From Collimonas sp. OK307 (lineage in GTDB: Bacteria > Pseudomonadota > Gammaproteobacteria > Burkholderiales > Burkholderiaceae_D), in the NCBI RefSeq assembly GCF_900113705.1, contig NZ_FOQI01000009.1:124001-188000 (forward strand): a stretch of 64,000 nt of DNA. Reading direction: 5' to 3'. The position numbers and the translations under genes were made by a program. This document shows, piece by piece, positions 21,395 to 31,373 of this stretch. The notes below the pieces were generated by a model. The model saw only the letters and a program-made list of their open reading frames with translations, was not told the origin of the DNA and made no database searches. Every line of letters starts with the position of its first letter. Within the stretch, counting starts at the first letter, position 1.

Positions 21395-21994
21395 ATGAAA
21401 GTAGTTGCTCGCTTGAAACGTGCAGGGGCTTGTGCCTGCGTATTTTCCGCACTGGTGTTGGCGCAGAGCGCATTTGCGCTGGATGTTGGCGGCGTCAAGA
21501 TCGACGAAACAGCCAAAGTCGGCAATCAGGACTTGAAGCTCAATGGCGCCGGGATCCGCTATAAAGTCATCTTTAAAGTGTATACCGCTGCATTGTATTT
21601 AGCTGATAAAAAAACCACTGTGCCGGACGTGCTGGCTGCGCCAGGCGCACGGCGTATCGAACTGGTCATGTTGCGCGATGTCAGCAGCGAAGACTTCAGT
21701 CGCGCTTTCATGGCGGGCATCCAAAACAATGTGGATAAAGCCGACAAATCGAAGATCATCAACCAGTTGCTGAAATTTGGTGAATTGTTTGCTTCGATTC
21801 CGGAGCTGAAAAAGGGAGACGTGTTGACGACCGACTGGATTCCAGGGGTCGGCACGCAGATTCATTTCAACGGCAAACCCGTGTCCGAGACCTTGCCCGA
21901 CCAGATTTTCTATAATTCTTTACTGAAAATCTGGCTGGGTGAAAAGCCGGCCGACAGCAAATTGAAACTCTCCTTGCTTGGTCAGGCGGGATAG
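21395..21994 (+). CDS. Exported chalcone isomerase-like domain protein
   Basis: The 199-residue product has a clear Sec signal peptide ending at AFA. It is followed by 'DVGGVKIDETAKVGNQDLKLNGAGIRYKVIFKVYTAALYL', the signature start of the bacterial chalcone-isomerase-like family. These proteins share the fold but generally lack plant CHI catalytic residues; a periplasmic lipid-binding or unknown role is likely. ATG at 21395 follows a GGGGGAGA ribosome site; the upstream in-frame ATG at 21287 is rejected. It is a single-gene unit between dnaJ and the carbonic anhydrase. Confidence 0.88.
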   Translation: MKVVARLKRAGACACVFSALVLAQSAFALDVGGVKIDETAKVGNQDLKLNGAGIRYKVIFKVYTAALYLADKKTTVPDVLAAPGARRIELVMLRDVSSEDFSRAFMAGIQNNVDKADKSKIINQLLKFGELFASIPELKKGDVLTTDWIPGVGTQIHFNGKPVSETLPDQIFYNSLLKIWLGEKPADSKLKLSLLGQAG

Positions 21995-22128
21995 GTTCGG
22001 CTGAAAGGAATGGCGACTATCGGATAAAAGCCGATGGGATTTGCCAAGTTTCTATAAAATAAGGCCTACGATGTCTTGCATGTATTGTACAAATAACATG
22101 CAGATGGAACTTTATTGAATAGAAACCG

Positions 22129-22797
22129 ATGACAGCAAACAACAAGCAATCCCTGACCCGAGAAGACCTTTTCCAGAGAAACCGTGAGTGGGCGGCCGGT
22201 ATGACCGCCCGCGATCCGGATTTTTTTAAAGTACTGGCGTCGCAGCAGGCGCCAGAGTATTTCTGGATTGGGTGTTCCGACAGCAGGGTGCCGGCAAATG
22301 AATTGCTGGGCTTGCTGCCGGGTGAGTTATTCGTTCACCGCAATATCGCCAACGTGGTTGCGCATAGCGATCTGAATTGTCTGTCGGTATTGCAGTTTGC
22401 GGTTGATGTACTGAAGGTAAAACATGTTTTTGTCGTCGGCCATTACGGCTGTTCCGGCGTGCACGCGGCACTGACCAAGCGCCGCGTCGGACTGGCCGAT
22501 AACTGGCTGCGTTATGTCGAGGACGTGCATCAGAAGCATGAGCGCTACCTCGGTGATGTGTTGCCGGAAAGCGTGCGCCATGATCGTCTGTGCGAGCTCA
22601 ACTCCATGGAGCAGGTCGCCAACATCTGCCGCACCACAATCGTCCAGGATGCCTGGGACCGCGGCCAGCCCCTGACCATCCATAGCTGGGTGTATAGCGT
22701 GCGGGACGGCTTGCTACGCGATCTGGAAGTCACTGTCAGCTGTATGTCCGACCTGGACAAGGGTATGGCGGCAAGTCTGAAGCGTTACGAAGACTAA
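22129..22797 (+). CDS. can: Beta-class carbonic anhydrase
   Basis: The enzyme interconverts CO2 and bicarbonate. Zinc ligands and the catalytic dyad are visible: Cys49-Ser-Asp51-Ser-Arg53 in 'WIGCSDSRVPANELL', then His105 and Cys108 in 'VGHYGCSGV'. The 222-residue length and the 'GELFVHRNIANVV' segment fit the bacterial Can type. It is followed by a strong bidirectional terminator shared with convergent purM. Confidence 0.95.
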   Translation: MTANNKQSLTREDLFQRNREWAAGMTARDPDFFKVLASQQAPEYFWIGCSDSRVPANELLGLLPGELFVHRNIANVVAHSDLNCLSVLQFAVDVLKVKHVFVVGHYGCSGVHAALTKRRVGLADNWLRYVEDVHQKHERYLGDVLPESVRHDRLCELNSMEQVANICRTTIVQDAWDRGQPLTIHSWVYSVRDGLLRDLEVTVSCMSDLDKGMAASLKRYED

Positions 22798-22830
22798 AAC
22801 CTTCGCCGCAATCAATCATCAAACAAAAAA

Positions 22831-22860
22831 AGACGACCGGTAAATCGGTCGTCTTTTTTT
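22831..22860. terminator. Bidirectional terminator between can and purM
   Basis: AGACGACCG (22831-22839) pairs with CGGTCGTCT (22846-22854), with a 6-base loop. There is an A-run on the left and T-run on the right, so it can terminate both the plus-strand can gene and minus-strand purM. Confidence 0.9.
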
Positions 22861-22915
22861 CGTCTTCGTTTTTCGTCTTTTTTTATTCCACGCTACCGTG
22901 GATGTCCGGCAAAGT

Positions 22916-23968
22916 TCAGACCACGATAGTCTGCGCCTCACCCTCGGCACGCGCGCGAATCTCACCGATCCGGTTGACGGTTTCCCCGGCAGCTTGCAAT
23001 TGCGCGATCGCAGCGTCGGCGTTTTCCTTGGCGACGATGACAGTCATCCCGATACCGCAGTTGAAGACTCGATGCATTTCCGCGTCGGCAACCTGGCCAT
23101 GCTGCTGCAGCCAGGTGAACAGTGGTGGCATGGTCCAGCTGGTGCTGTCCAATACCGCAGTCAGGTTGTCTTGCAGCACGCGCGGAATGTTTTCCACCAG
23201 GCCGCCGCCGGTAATATGCACCATGCCCTTGACCTCCATCGACTCCATCAGCGCCAGCAGCGGCTTGACGTAAATGCGGGTAGGCTCCATCAGCACGTCG
23301 GCCAGCTTGCGGCCATGGAAATCGGCATCCAGGTCAGGCTTGGCAACTTCAATGATCTTGCGCACCAGCGAATAGCCGTTGGAATGCGCGCCCGACGATG
23401 CCAGGCCCAGCACTACGTCGCCCGGCACGATCTTGGTGCCATCGATCAGCTTGGATTTTTCAACCGCACCGACCGCGAAGCCGGCCAGATCGTATTCGCC
23501 GTCCGGATACATGCTTGGCATTTCAGCGGTTTCGCCGCCGATCAGCGCGCAACCTGCCAGCTCGCAACCTTTTGCGATGCCCTTGATGACATCGGTGGCG
23601 CTCGGTACATCGAGTTTGCCGCAAGCGAAGTAATCGAGGAAAAACAACGGCTCGGCGCCTTGCACCAGGATGTCGTTGACGCTCATTGCCACCAGGTCGA
23701 TACCAACCGTGTCGTGGCGTTTCAGGAGGAATGCCAGCTTCAGCTTGGTGCCGACGCCGTCGGTACCGGAGACCAGTACCGGCTCCTTGAATTTCTTGCT
23801 GATCTCGAACAAGGCGCCGAAACCGCCGATGCCGCCCATCACGCCTTCGCGCATGGTGCGTTTGGCGAACGGCTTGATTGCCTCGACCAGAGCGTCGCCA
23901 GCGTCGATATCGACACCGGCATCACGATAAGAGAGTGGCACGTTGGAAACGTTTGAAGTGGAAGTCAT
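22916..23968 (-). CDS. purM: Phosphoribosylformylglycinamidine cyclo-ligase (AIR synthetase)
   Basis: PurM closes the imidazole ring to give AIR in purine synthesis, using ATP. The 350-residue product has '[22 protein letters not shown]' at the N-terminus, '[14 protein letters not shown]' and '[12 protein letters not shown]', which are diagnostic. It is divergent from the AI-2E permease gene across 264 bp of otherwise featureless DNA, and convergent with can. Confidence 0.97.
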   Translation of the reverse strand: MTSTSNVSNVPLSYRDAGVDIDAGDALVEAIKPFAKRTMREGVMGGIGGFGALFEISKKFKEPVLVSGTDGVGTKLKLAFLLKRHDTVGIDLVAMSVNDILVQGAEPLFFLDYFACGKLDVPSATDVIKGIAKGCELAGCALIGGETAEMPSMYPDGEYDLAGFAVGAVEKSKLIDGTKIVPGDVVLGLASSGAHSNGYSLVRKIIEVAKPDLDADFHGRKLADVLMEPTRIYVKPLLALMESMEVKGMVHITGGGLVENIPRVLQDNLTAVLDSTSWTMPPLFTWLQQHGQVADAEMHRVFNCGIGMTVIVAKENADAAIAQLQAAGETVNRIGEIRARAEGEAQTIVV

Positions 23969-24232
23969 GATGTGATTGGCGGCAGAGGCGGTAAAATAGA
24001 GGAAATTCGGCCACGCATCGGATTTGCATCACTGTACTAAGTTGTACCTAGTGTTGTAAATCAGATCAAATAACTGGTCAAAAACAGCCAAACAAGAGGT
24101 AAAACAGCGGGAAATACAGCTTTTCCCAGGGTTTTGTCTTGTTTTTTAGCTTATCAATCGCTTGGTTTCGGCCAGGTTATTGCGCGGTAAAAGCGGTATT
24201 TTATCAAACCGATCCATCAAACTTTCGATTCC

Positions 24233-25315
24233 ATGCCATTTTCTTTTACCGACGAACAAAAACAAACGGCTTTGTGGCTAGGAATTGGGCTGCTACTTGT
24301 GGCATTAATGGTCGCGCTGGGGCCGATCCTGACGCCTTTCATCGCCTCCGCCATCCTCGCCTATGCACTTAATCCGGGGGTTGACTGGCTGTCGCGCAGG
24401 CGCATCGGCAAATATCCGTTTCCGCGCGCGCTGGCAGTGCTGGTCGTGATCCTGCTGCTGGTGTTCGCGATCCTGGCAGTGATCCTGATCGTGATTCCGG
24501 TGTTGCGTAAGGAATTTCCCCTATTGCAAGACCAGATTCCGAACTTCCTCAACAAGCTGGATGGCTTCATCGGCCCGCATTTGCAGGATTTCGGCATTAA
24601 TGTACGGCTGGACGGCACGGGCATCAAAGAGATGCTGACCAAGCAGCTGTCGACCAGCGGCGATGAAATCTGGACTTCGGTACTAGCCTCGGTCAAGGTT
24701 GGTGGCACGGCCGTACTGGGCTGGCTGGCGACCATCTTGCTGGTGCCGGTCGTACTGTTTTACCTGCTGCAGGACTGGCATTCGATCGTCGCGCGCGCGA
24801 GCCGGCTGGTGCCGCGCCGTTGGCAAGGCAAGACCGGCAACATGACGCAGGAGGTGGATGGCCTGCTGGCGCAGTATTTACGCGGTCAATTGCTGGTAAT
24901 GTTGGTTCTGGCGATTTATTATTCGACCGGGCTGGCAATTGCCGGGTTTGATGTGGCGTTGCCTGTGGGAATTATTACCGGTTTGCTGGTATTCATCCCC
25001 TATGTCGGTTTCGGCCTGGGATTGGCGCTGGCGGTGATCGCCGCGATGTTGCAGTTCAGTGGCTGGCATGGATTGATTGCGGTCGCCATCGTGTATGGCA
25101 TCGGCCAGGTACTCGAAAGTTTTATCCTGACGCCGCGTCTGGTAGGCGAGCGCATCGGCCTGCATCCGCTGGTCGTGATTTTTGCGTTGATGGCCTTTGG
25201 CCAGTTATTCGGCTTTGTCGGGATACTGCTGGCGTTGCCCTGTTCAGCGATCATGTCGGTGGTGGTCAAGCATGTCCGCGCGCACTACTTGAAAAGCAGT
25301 TTTTATAATACATAG
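24233..25315 (+). CDS. AI-2E/PerM-family membrane transporter
   Basis: The 360-residue protein has about seven to eight hydrophobic segments and the family features 'IASAILAYALNPGVDWLSRR' near the N-terminus and 'LTPRLVGERIGLHPLVVIFALMAFG' near the C-terminus. The middle region (about 95-150) is a soluble segment. Family members export autoinducer-2 or ions; the substrate here is unknown. Its position between purM and hda is usual in betaproteobacteria, which does not by itself reveal function. Confidence 0.88.
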   Translation: MPFSFTDEQKQTALWLGIGLLLVALMVALGPILTPFIASAILAYALNPGVDWLSRRRIGKYPFPRALAVLVVILLLVFAILAVILIVIPVLRKEFPLLQDQIPNFLNKLDGFIGPHLQDFGINVRLDGTGIKEMLTKQLSTSGDEIWTSVLASVKVGGTAVLGWLATILLVPVVLFYLLQDWHSIVARASRLVPRRWQGKTGNMTQEVDGLLAQYLRGQLLVMLVLAIYYSTGLAIAGFDVALPVGIITGLLVFIPYVGFGLGLALAVIAAMLQFSGWHGLIAVAIVYGIGQVLESFILTPRLVGERIGLHPLVVIFALMAFGQLFGFVGILLALPCSAIMSVVVKHVRAHYLKSSFYNT

Positions 25316-25437
25316 AATAGATAAATGGCAGTTACTCGTTGCTCCGCCAGTAGCCGGTAGCCAGCTAAAGAAACAAGAAATCTGGAGCAACATTGCTCCC
25401 CAATTGATTAAGTAATAGTAATAGTGAAGAAACAAGA

Positions 25438-26133
25438 ATGAGGCAGCTAACGCTGGACATTACTGCGGATGAGCCGCAGACCCTGGCCACTTTCGTGGTC
25501 GGGCAGAACCAAGAAGCCTTACAGTTCTTGCAGCGTCTGGTCGCGCCTTCGACAAAATCCCTCACCGCACCGGGCGACCGTTTTGTGTACCTTTGGGGCC
25601 AGGCCGGCGCCGGCAAAAGCCATGTGCTGCAGGCATTGGCCAGCAGCACCAATGCACGTTTGATCCACGGTCCCAACGACGACGCCGAGGCGTTCAATTT
25701 CTCGCCGGATGTACCCGGCTACCTGATTGACGACTGCGATAAATTATCGGCCGACGACCAGATCGAAGCTTTTAACCTGTTTAACCAGATTCGCGAGCAT
25801 GGCGGCTGGCTGATCACCAGCGGCGAGTTGCCGCCGTCCGAACTGAGTGTGCGCGAAGACCTGCGGACCCGCCTCGGCTGGGGCCTGATCTATCAGTTGC
25901 ACGGTTTGAGCGATCAAGAAAAAATCGCCGCCCTGACGCATGCGGCGCAGGTGCGCGGCCTGCATCTGTCAAGCGGCGTGTTACCCTACCTGATTACGCA
26001 TTTCCGGCGCGATATGCGGTCTTTATCGGCCATGCTGGACGAGCTGGACCGCTATTCGCTGGAGACCCAGCGCCCCATAACGCTGCCTTTGCTACGCAGC
26101 TTGTTGCAACTCGAATCCGAAGATAAACAATGA
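25438..26133 (+). CDS. hda: DnaA regulatory inactivator Hda
   Basis: Hda, bound to the sliding clamp, stimulates DnaA-ATP hydrolysis and so prevents over-initiation. The N-terminal MRQLTLDI resembles the clamp-binding peptide. The P-loop 'LWGQAGAGKSHVLQALA' and the DnaA-like AAA+ region with 'LIDDCDKL' follow. At 231 residues it matches Hda, not full DnaA, since there is no DNA-binding domain IV. The stop overlaps the next gene by 4 bases, implying translational coupling. Confidence 0.92.
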   Translation: MRQLTLDITADEPQTLATFVVGQNQEALQFLQRLVAPSTKSLTAPGDRFVYLWGQAGAGKSHVLQALASSTNARLIHGPNDDAEAFNFSPDVPGYLIDDCDKLSADDQIEAFNLFNQIREHGGWLITSGELPPSELSVREDLRTRLGWGLIYQLHGLSDQEKIAALTHAAQVRGLHLSSGVLPYLITHFRRDMRSLSAMLDELDRYSLETQRPITLPLLRSLLQLESEDKQ

Positions 26134-26810
26134 CCATGAACCTGGCTCTATTTGACCTTGACCATACGCTGCTGCCTGTCGACTCCGATTATGAATGGGG
26201 GCAGTTCCTGGTACGCATCGGCGCGGTAGATCCGGACGCCTTTGAAAAGAGCAACGCAGAATGGTTTGCCCAATACCAGGCCGGTACGCTGGACCCGGTC
26301 AAATACCTGGAATTCGCGTTCGGCACGCTGTCGAAATTTCCACGCAAACAGCTCGATGCCTGGCATGAACAATTCATGAAGCAAGTGATCGAGCCGCAAA
26401 TTACCCCGGCTGCGCGCGCCTTGCTGCAAAAACATCAGGATGCCGGCGACCTGGTCGCGATAGTAACGGCCACCAACAGTTTTGTGACCGAGCCGATCGC
26501 CAAGGCGCTGGGCGTCGATTTCCTGATCGCCTCGGACCCGGAAACCACCGGTGACGGCGAGATTACCGGCAAGCTGGCAGATACGCCGACTTACGGTCCC
26601 GGCAAAGTCATCCATACCCATGCCTGGCTGGCCACCATGGACATGACGCTGGCCAGCTTCCCGCGCAGTTACTTCTATAGCGATTCGCACAACGACCTGC
26701 CGTTGATGCTGCTGGTCACAGATCCTATTGCCACCAACCCAAACGCCTTGTTGAAAGCGCACGCAAGCGCGAACGGCTGGCCAATCCTGAATTTATTCGA
26801 CGCGCAATGA
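26130..26810 (+). CDS. HAD-IB hydrolase (phosphoserine phosphatase-like)
   Basis: Motif I is 'LALFDLDHTLLPVDSDYEWG', motif II 'VAIVTATNSFVTEPIAKALG', and motif IV 'YFYSDSHNDLPLMLL'. These match the HAD-IB subfamily, often annotated SerB-like or CicA-like. The substrate is unknown. It overlaps hda by 4 bases and pcnB by 4 bases, so it is inside one coupled operon. An alternative Met at 26136 is possible. Confidence 0.9.
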   Translation: MTMNLALFDLDHTLLPVDSDYEWGQFLVRIGAVDPDAFEKSNAEWFAQYQAGTLDPVKYLEFAFGTLSKFPRKQLDAWHEQFMKQVIEPQITPAARALLQKHQDAGDLVAIVTATNSFVTEPIAKALGVDFLIASDPETTGDGEITGKLADTPTYGPGKVIHTHAWLATMDMTLASFPRSYFYSDSHNDLPLMLLVTDPIATNPNALLKAHASANGWPILNLFDAQ

Positions 26811-28186
26811 TCAAGAAGCTGATTCGCTCCATCCTTGGGAAAAAGAAAAAAGATCCCACCAAACCGTTGATACTCGGCCCGAAACAGCACGGCATCGATC
26901 CGAAACTGGTTTCCTCCAATGCGATACGCGTCACCAAGACGTTGCAGGATGCCGGCTATAAAGCCTTCATCGTCGGCGGTGCGGTGCGCGATCTGTTGCT
27001 GGGGGTGAAACCGAAGGATTTCGACGTTGCCACCAACGCCACGCCGGAACAGGTCAAGCGTTTGTTCCGGCGCGCTTTCATCATCGGCAAACGGTTCCAG
27101 ATCGTGCACGTGATGTTTGGCCAGGATCTGCTGGAAGTCACCACTTTCCGCGGTGCTTCATCCGACGGTTCGCCGAAAGACGAGCACGGCCGCGTCTTGC
27201 GTGACAACACCTTCGGCGAGCAGCATGAAGATGCGGTGCGGCGCGATTTCACGATCAATGCGATGTACTACGATCCGGCCACCGAGAGCGTGCTCGATTA
27301 CCACGGCGGCATCGACGATATCCGCGCCAAGACCTTGCGCATTATCGGCGATCCGGAAGCCCGTTTCCGGGAAGACCCGGTGCGCATGCTGCGTATTGTG
27401 CGTTTCGCCGCCAAGCTGAAATTTACGATCGATCCGGCCACCCGGGCGCCTATACCGGTGATGGCGGCCCTGATCGATAACGTCCCTGCGGCACGCGTAT
27501 TCGATGAAATGCTGAAGCTGCTGATGAGCGGCCACGCGCTGGCTTGCCTGCAGCAATTACGCAAGGAAGGCCTGCATCACGGTTTGCTGCCGTTGCTCGA
27601 TGTGGTGCTGGAACAGCCGCTGGGTGAGAAATTCGTGACGCTGGCGCTGGCCAATACCGACGTCCGCGTGCAACAAGGTAAACCGGTTTCTCCCGGCTTC
27701 CTGTTCGCTTCGTTGCTGTGGCATCAGGTGCTGGAAAAGTGGACTGCCTACAAGGCGGCCGGCGAATTCCCGATCCCGGCGCTGCATCTGGCGGCCGACG
27801 ATGTCCTGGAAGCGCAAACCGACAAGCTGGCCTTGCAACGCAAGATCGCCTCCGACATGCGTGACATCTGGGCCATGCAGCCGCGCTTTGAACGCCGGAC
27901 CGGCAAGGCGCCATACAAGTTGCTGGAGCATTTGCGCCTGCGCGCCGGTTACGATTTCCTGCTGTTGCGTTGCGCCTCCGGCGAGATCGATAGCGAAATC
28001 GGCGAATGGTGGACTGCATTCATGGAGGGCGACAGCGCTGAACGTGAAGTGCTGCTGGCGCAAAAACCGAAAGTGGCAGCTGAAGCTGCGCCACCTAAAA
28101 AACGTCCGCGCCGGCGTGGATCGCGCAGCGGCGCCAAGACCGCCAATCCGGGCGGCCGCAGCAATGACGACCAAGGTGGTCAATGA
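26807..28186 (+). CDS. pcnB: Poly(A) polymerase I
   Basis: PcnB adds 3' poly(A) tails that speed RNA decay. The nucleotidyltransferase core has 'AFIVGGAVRDLLLGVKPKDFDVATNATPEQVK' and the 'RRDFTINAMYYDP' and 'FREDPVRMLRIVRFAAKL' motifs. 'IIGKRFQIVHVMFG' and 'LEVTTFRG' separate PcnB from CCA-adding enzymes. N- and C-termini are strongly basic ('KKKKDPTK' and 'PKKRPRRRGSRSG'), as in the family. Four-base overlaps join it to the HAD gene and folK. Confidence 0.95.
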   Translation: MIKKLIRSILGKKKKDPTKPLILGPKQHGIDPKLVSSNAIRVTKTLQDAGYKAFIVGGAVRDLLLGVKPKDFDVATNATPEQVKRLFRRAFIIGKRFQIVHVMFGQDLLEVTTFRGASSDGSPKDEHGRVLRDNTFGEQHEDAVRRDFTINAMYYDPATESVLDYHGGIDDIRAKTLRIIGDPEARFREDPVRMLRIVRFAAKLKFTIDPATRAPIPVMAALIDNVPAARVFDEMLKLLMSGHALACLQQLRKEGLHHGLLPLLDVVLEQPLGEKFVTLALANTDVRVQQGKPVSPGFLFASLLWHQVLEKWTAYKAAGEFPIPALHLAADDVLEAQTDKLALQRKIASDMRDIWAMQPRFERRTGKAPYKLLEHLRLRAGYDFLLLRCASGEIDSEIGEWWTAFMEGDSAEREVLLAQKPKVAAEAAPPKKRPRRRGSRSGAKTANPGGRSNDDQGGQ

Positions 28187-28680
28187 CAGCGATGTCTTCG
28201 GCTGAACTGGTCACGGCTTATATCGGCATAGGCGCCAATCTGGGTGATGCCAGCGCCCAGGTCCAGCGCGCCATCCTGCAACTCGGCAAGCTGCCCGACA
28301 CCAGCCTGGACGCGCAATCCAGTTTGTTTTGCACCGCGCCGCTGGACGCGGGCGGCGATGATTACATCAACGCCGTGGCGCGTGTCAAAACCTGCCTCAG
28401 TGCGCATGCCTTGCTGCAGGGCATGCAACAGATTGAACAGGATTTCGGCCGTGAGCGTCCTTATCCCAATGCTCCGCGTACGTTGGATCTGGATCTGCTG
28501 CTATATGGTCAGTCGACCTTCGCGGATGCAGTGCTGACGGTACCGCACCCGCGCATGACACAACGTGCATTCGTCCTGATTCCGCTATTGCAGATCGATC
28601 CTTTCATCGTCATTCCCAACCACGGCCCGGCACATCAGTTTGCCCCGCTGGTGGTGGACCAGGTCATCCATAAAATATAA
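28183..28680 (+). CDS. folK: HPPK, 6-hydroxymethyl-dihydropterin pyrophosphokinase
   Basis: FolK transfers pyrophosphate from ATP to 6-hydroxymethyl-dihydropterin in folate synthesis. 'AYIGIGANLGD' at the N-terminus, 'FGRERPYPNAPRTLDLDLLLYG' with the catalytic acidic residues, and 'VPHPRMTQRAFVLIPL' are diagnostic. Length is 165 residues, normal. A second Met at 28192 is an alternative start. It overlaps pcnB by 4 bases; pcnB-folK is a widespread pair. Confidence 0.95.
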   Translation: MTAMSSAELVTAYIGIGANLGDASAQVQRAILQLGKLPDTSLDAQSSLFCTAPLDAGGDDYINAVARVKTCLSAHALLQGMQQIEQDFGRERPYPNAPRTLDLDLLLYGQSTFADAVLTVPHPRMTQRAFVLIPLLQIDPFIVIPNHGPAHQFAPLVVDQVIHKI

Positions 28681-28771
28681 CAACCTGGATGGCTGTTTGC
28701 CGAAGACGAGCCGAGTCCGGCAGCTTCTGGCACACTATCCCTCTCACGCCTGTAGCGCCTCACTTTTAAAC

Positions 28772-29419
28772 ATGAATCTAGACAGTTATAAATACATCGT
28801 CGTAGAAGGCCCGATCGGGGTCGGCAAGACCACGCTGGTGAACAAGATCGCCATGCATTTGGGCGGCAAAGTCTTGCTGGAGCAACCGCAAGCCAATCCC
28901 TTTCTGGAAAAATTCTACCGTGACGCTCCGCGCTACGCGTTGTCGACACAAATGTTCTTCCTGTTCCAGCGCCTCAACCAGTTGCGCGAATCGGCGCAGA
29001 ATGACTTGTTCGACAGCCCCAGCCATCTGGTCTCCGATTTCATGTTGGCCAAGGATCCGATTTTCGCCAGCCTGACGCTGGCCGACGAAGAGCTCAAGCT
29101 GTACCAGCAAATGTACGAGCATTTGCGGCCGCAGGTGGCGACGCCGGACCTGGTGATTTACCTGCAGGCCGAGCCGGAAACCTTGGGAGAGCGCATCAAA
29201 AAGCGCGGCATCGAAATGGAAGCCGCGATCTCGCAAGAATACCTGGCGCGCTTGTGCGAAAGCTATAGCCGCTTTTTCTATCACTACGACGATGCGCCGC
29301 TGCTGATCGTCAACAACGAACATCTGGACCTGGCCGGCAACGAAGCCGATTTCAGCTTACTGCTGGCCCGCATCGACGGCATGCGCGGCAAGCGTGAATT
29401 TTTCAATCGTGGAGAATGA
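28772..29419 (+). CDS. Deoxynucleoside kinase (dAK/dCK family)
   Basis: The 215-residue kinase has a P-loop '[18 protein letters not shown]', the '[14 protein letters not shown]' substrate helix, a '[12 protein letters not shown]' DRS-like region and a LID-type '[12 protein letters not shown]'. It probably phosphorylates deoxyadenosine or deoxycytidine in nucleotide salvage. ATG at 28772 (MNLDSYKY) was chosen since an in-frame upstream start at 28640 would overlap folK with an unconserved extension. Its place between folK and panB is common in betaproteobacteria. Confidence 0.88.
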   Translation: MNLDSYKYIVVEGPIGVGKTTLVNKIAMHLGGKVLLEQPQANPFLEKFYRDAPRYALSTQMFFLFQRLNQLRESAQNDLFDSPSHLVSDFMLAKDPIFASLTLADEELKLYQQMYEHLRPQVATPDLVIYLQAEPETLGERIKKRGIEMEAAISQEYLARLCESYSRFFYHYDDAPLLIVNNEHLDLAGNEADFSLLLARIDGMRGKREFFNRGE

Positions 29420-29421
29420 TA

Positions 29422-30276
29422 ATGGCAGGATATATACAAGGTAGTGACCCAGCTAGCGATCCGGCAGCGAAATCACATACCCGCAGCAAACCGGTCACCA
29501 TCCCGGCCCTGCAAGCCTTGCGCGAAAAGGGTGAAAAAATCACCATGCTGACTTGCTACGATGCCAGCTTTGCCGCCTTGATGGATCGCTGCGGCGTTGA
29601 AACCTTGCTGATTGGCGATTCGCTCGGCATGGTTTGCCAGGGCCACAATTCGACCTTGCCGGTAACCATACAAGACATCGTGTACCACACCGCCAGCGTG
29701 GCGCGCGGCAATCGTACCGCGCTGGTGTTGGCCGACCTGCCGTTCGGCACTTATGCCACGCCGGAAAGCGCATTCGAGAACGCGGTACCGGTGATCCAGG
29801 CTGGCGCACAAATGATCAAGATCGAAGGCGGCGCCTGGCTGGCGCCCACGGTGCGCTTCCTCACTGAACGCGCGATCCCGGTCTGTGCCCATCTCGGCCT
29901 GACGCCGCAATCGGTGCATCAGATGGGCGGCTACAAGGTACAGGGCAAGTCGGTCGCGGCAGCGGAGCAATTGAAAGCTGACGCCCTGGCGCTACAGGAA
30001 GCGGGCGCCAGCTTGCTGGTGCTGGAAGCGATTCCGGCTGGGCTGGGCAAGGAAGTCAGCGACCTGTTGCGCATTCCGACCATCGGCATCGGCGCCGGCC
30101 CGGATTGCTCCGGCCAGGTACTGGTGATGCACGATCTGCTGGGTGTTTTCCCCGGCCACAAAGCGCGCTTCGTGAAAGACTTCATGCAGGGCCAGAGCAG
30201 CATCGATGCCGCCGTGCTGGCGTATGTCAGCGCGGTGAAGGACAAATCGTTTCCGGCGCCTGAACACTGCTTCTGA
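29422..30276 (+). CDS. panB: 3-methyl-2-oxobutanoate hydroxymethyltransferase
   Basis: PanB makes ketopantoate from ketoisovalerate and methylene-THF, the first step to pantothenate. '[33 protein letters not shown]' and '[10 protein letters not shown]' give the metal and substrate site; the catalytic Glu lies in 'LLVLEAIP'. GGAG at 29411-29414 is spaced 7 bases from ATG 29422, whereas the earlier ATG at 29416 would be 1 base away, so 29422 is the start. The protein is 284 residues. Confidence 0.96.
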   Translation: MAGYIQGSDPASDPAAKSHTRSKPVTIPALQALREKGEKITMLTCYDASFAALMDRCGVETLLIGDSLGMVCQGHNSTLPVTIQDIVYHTASVARGNRTALVLADLPFGTYATPESAFENAVPVIQAGAQMIKIEGGAWLAPTVRFLTERAIPVCAHLGLTPQSVHQMGGYKVQGKSVAAAEQLKADALALQEAGASLLVLEAIPAGLGKEVSDLLRIPTIGIGAGPDCSGQVLVMHDLLGVFPGHKARFVKDFMQGQSSIDAAVLAYVSAVKDKSFPAPEHCF

Positions 30277-30304
30277 GATTGCCTGGAGTGAGAGCTTGAA
30301 TTGA

Positions 30305-30342
30305 AAACGGCGCCGCGATCCAAGATCCGGCGCCGTTTGTAT
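30305..30342 (+). terminator. Intrinsic terminator after panB
   Basis: AAACGGCGCCG (30305-30315) pairs with CGGCGCCGTTT (30328-30338), with extra GATC/GATC pairing in the loop. A short T-rich tail follows. It ends the hda-to-panB transcript and can also act from the other side for the convergent Anbu gene. Confidence 0.75.
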
Positions 30343-30373
30343 TTGATGCAGCTGCGGCTCGTGTCGCCTGATA

Positions 30374-31246
30374 TTAATGCTGCCTGCCGTTGGTTCCCTG
30401 CGCCAGCGTTTGCAGCGGCGCCGGTGGGTTCTCGGTACTCAATTCTTGCGGCGGCATTACCACCAGCGGTTCGCTACGCGAGCCTTGTGCCGACAGCACG
30501 TTGGCGGTGGTTTCCGGATCGGCATTCCAGACCGGATCGGCGATGCCGTCGAACACGCTTTTGAGCTGCTTGCCCCAGTTTTCCCGAATCATCTGGAAGT
30601 ACTGGTTCTTTTCGCCGATCGTCACAAAGCGGGTGACTGCCAGCGTATCGTTTTCATACAGCAGCATATCTAGCGGCAAGCCTACCGAGACGTTGGAGCG
30701 CAGGGTGGAGTCCATCGAAATCAGCGCACATTTTGCTGCCTCGTCCAGCGATGAGGAGGGCGTGATGACGCGGTCAAGTATCGGTTTGCCGTATTTGGAT
30801 TCGCCGATCTGGAAGTAGGTATTCTCGTTGTGCGATTCGATGAAATTGCCGGCCGAATAAATCTGGAACAGGCGGCAACGCTCACCTTTGATCTGCCCAC
30901 CGAAAATAATGCTGACGTTGAAATCGATACCGAATTTTTCCAGTGCCGCAGCTTCGCGGTCATGCACGGTACGGATTGCCTCGCCGACGATTTGCGCGGC
31001 TTCGTACATCGAGTCGGCGGTCCAGATGGTTTTGCCGGCGGCGTTAACACGCTCGCCGATGATTTCCTTGATCGACTGCGAAATGGACAGGTTGCCGGCG
31101 GTCATGAAAACCATCAGGCGTTCGCCCGGGTTTTCGAACACGCTCATCTTGCGCGCGACGGCGACGTGGTCAACTCCCGCATTGGTGCGTGAGTCGGAAA
31201 GGAAAACCAGGCCGGAATCGAGGCGCAGGGCTACGCAGTAAGTCAT
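30374..31246 (-). CDS. Anbu-type proteasome-like peptidase
   Basis: This proteasome beta-fold protein begins MTYCVALRLDSGLVFLSDSR. After Met removal the N-terminal Thr1 would be the nucleophile, with Asp17 and a Lys at 32 ('VAVARKM'), matching the proteasome catalytic set. The 290-residue length and 'AGNLSISQS' region fit the Anbu ('ancestral beta subunit') family, which is distinct from HslV. Members form ring or open-helical assemblies; substrates are unknown. It closes cassette 1 together with a transglutaminase, alpha-E and ATP-grasp protein, the known genomic partners of Anbu. The 127-bp gap upstream may hold its own promoter. Confidence 0.9.
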   Translation of the reverse strand: MTYCVALRLDSGLVFLSDSRTNAGVDHVAVARKMSVFENPGERLMVFMTAGNLSISQSIKEIIGERVNAAGKTIWTADSMYEAAQIVGEAIRTVHDREAAALEKFGIDFNVSIIFGGQIKGERCRLFQIYSAGNFIESHNENTYFQIGESKYGKPILDRVITPSSSLDEAAKCALISMDSTLRSNVSVGLPLDMLLYENDTLAVTRFVTIGEKNQYFQMIRENWGKQLKSVFDGIADPVWNADPETTANVLSAQGSRSEPLVVMPPQELSTENPPAPLQTLAQGTNGRQH

Positions 31247-31373
31247 GATGTATGAGAAAAATGCAAAGTCGAGATTTTACAGGAAGCCAAATCCGTATCC
31301 TGGTCAGATTGCCACAGTTTGTTGGCCATGTGACAAATTTTCACGAATTAATCGTGCATTAACGCGTGTCGAC

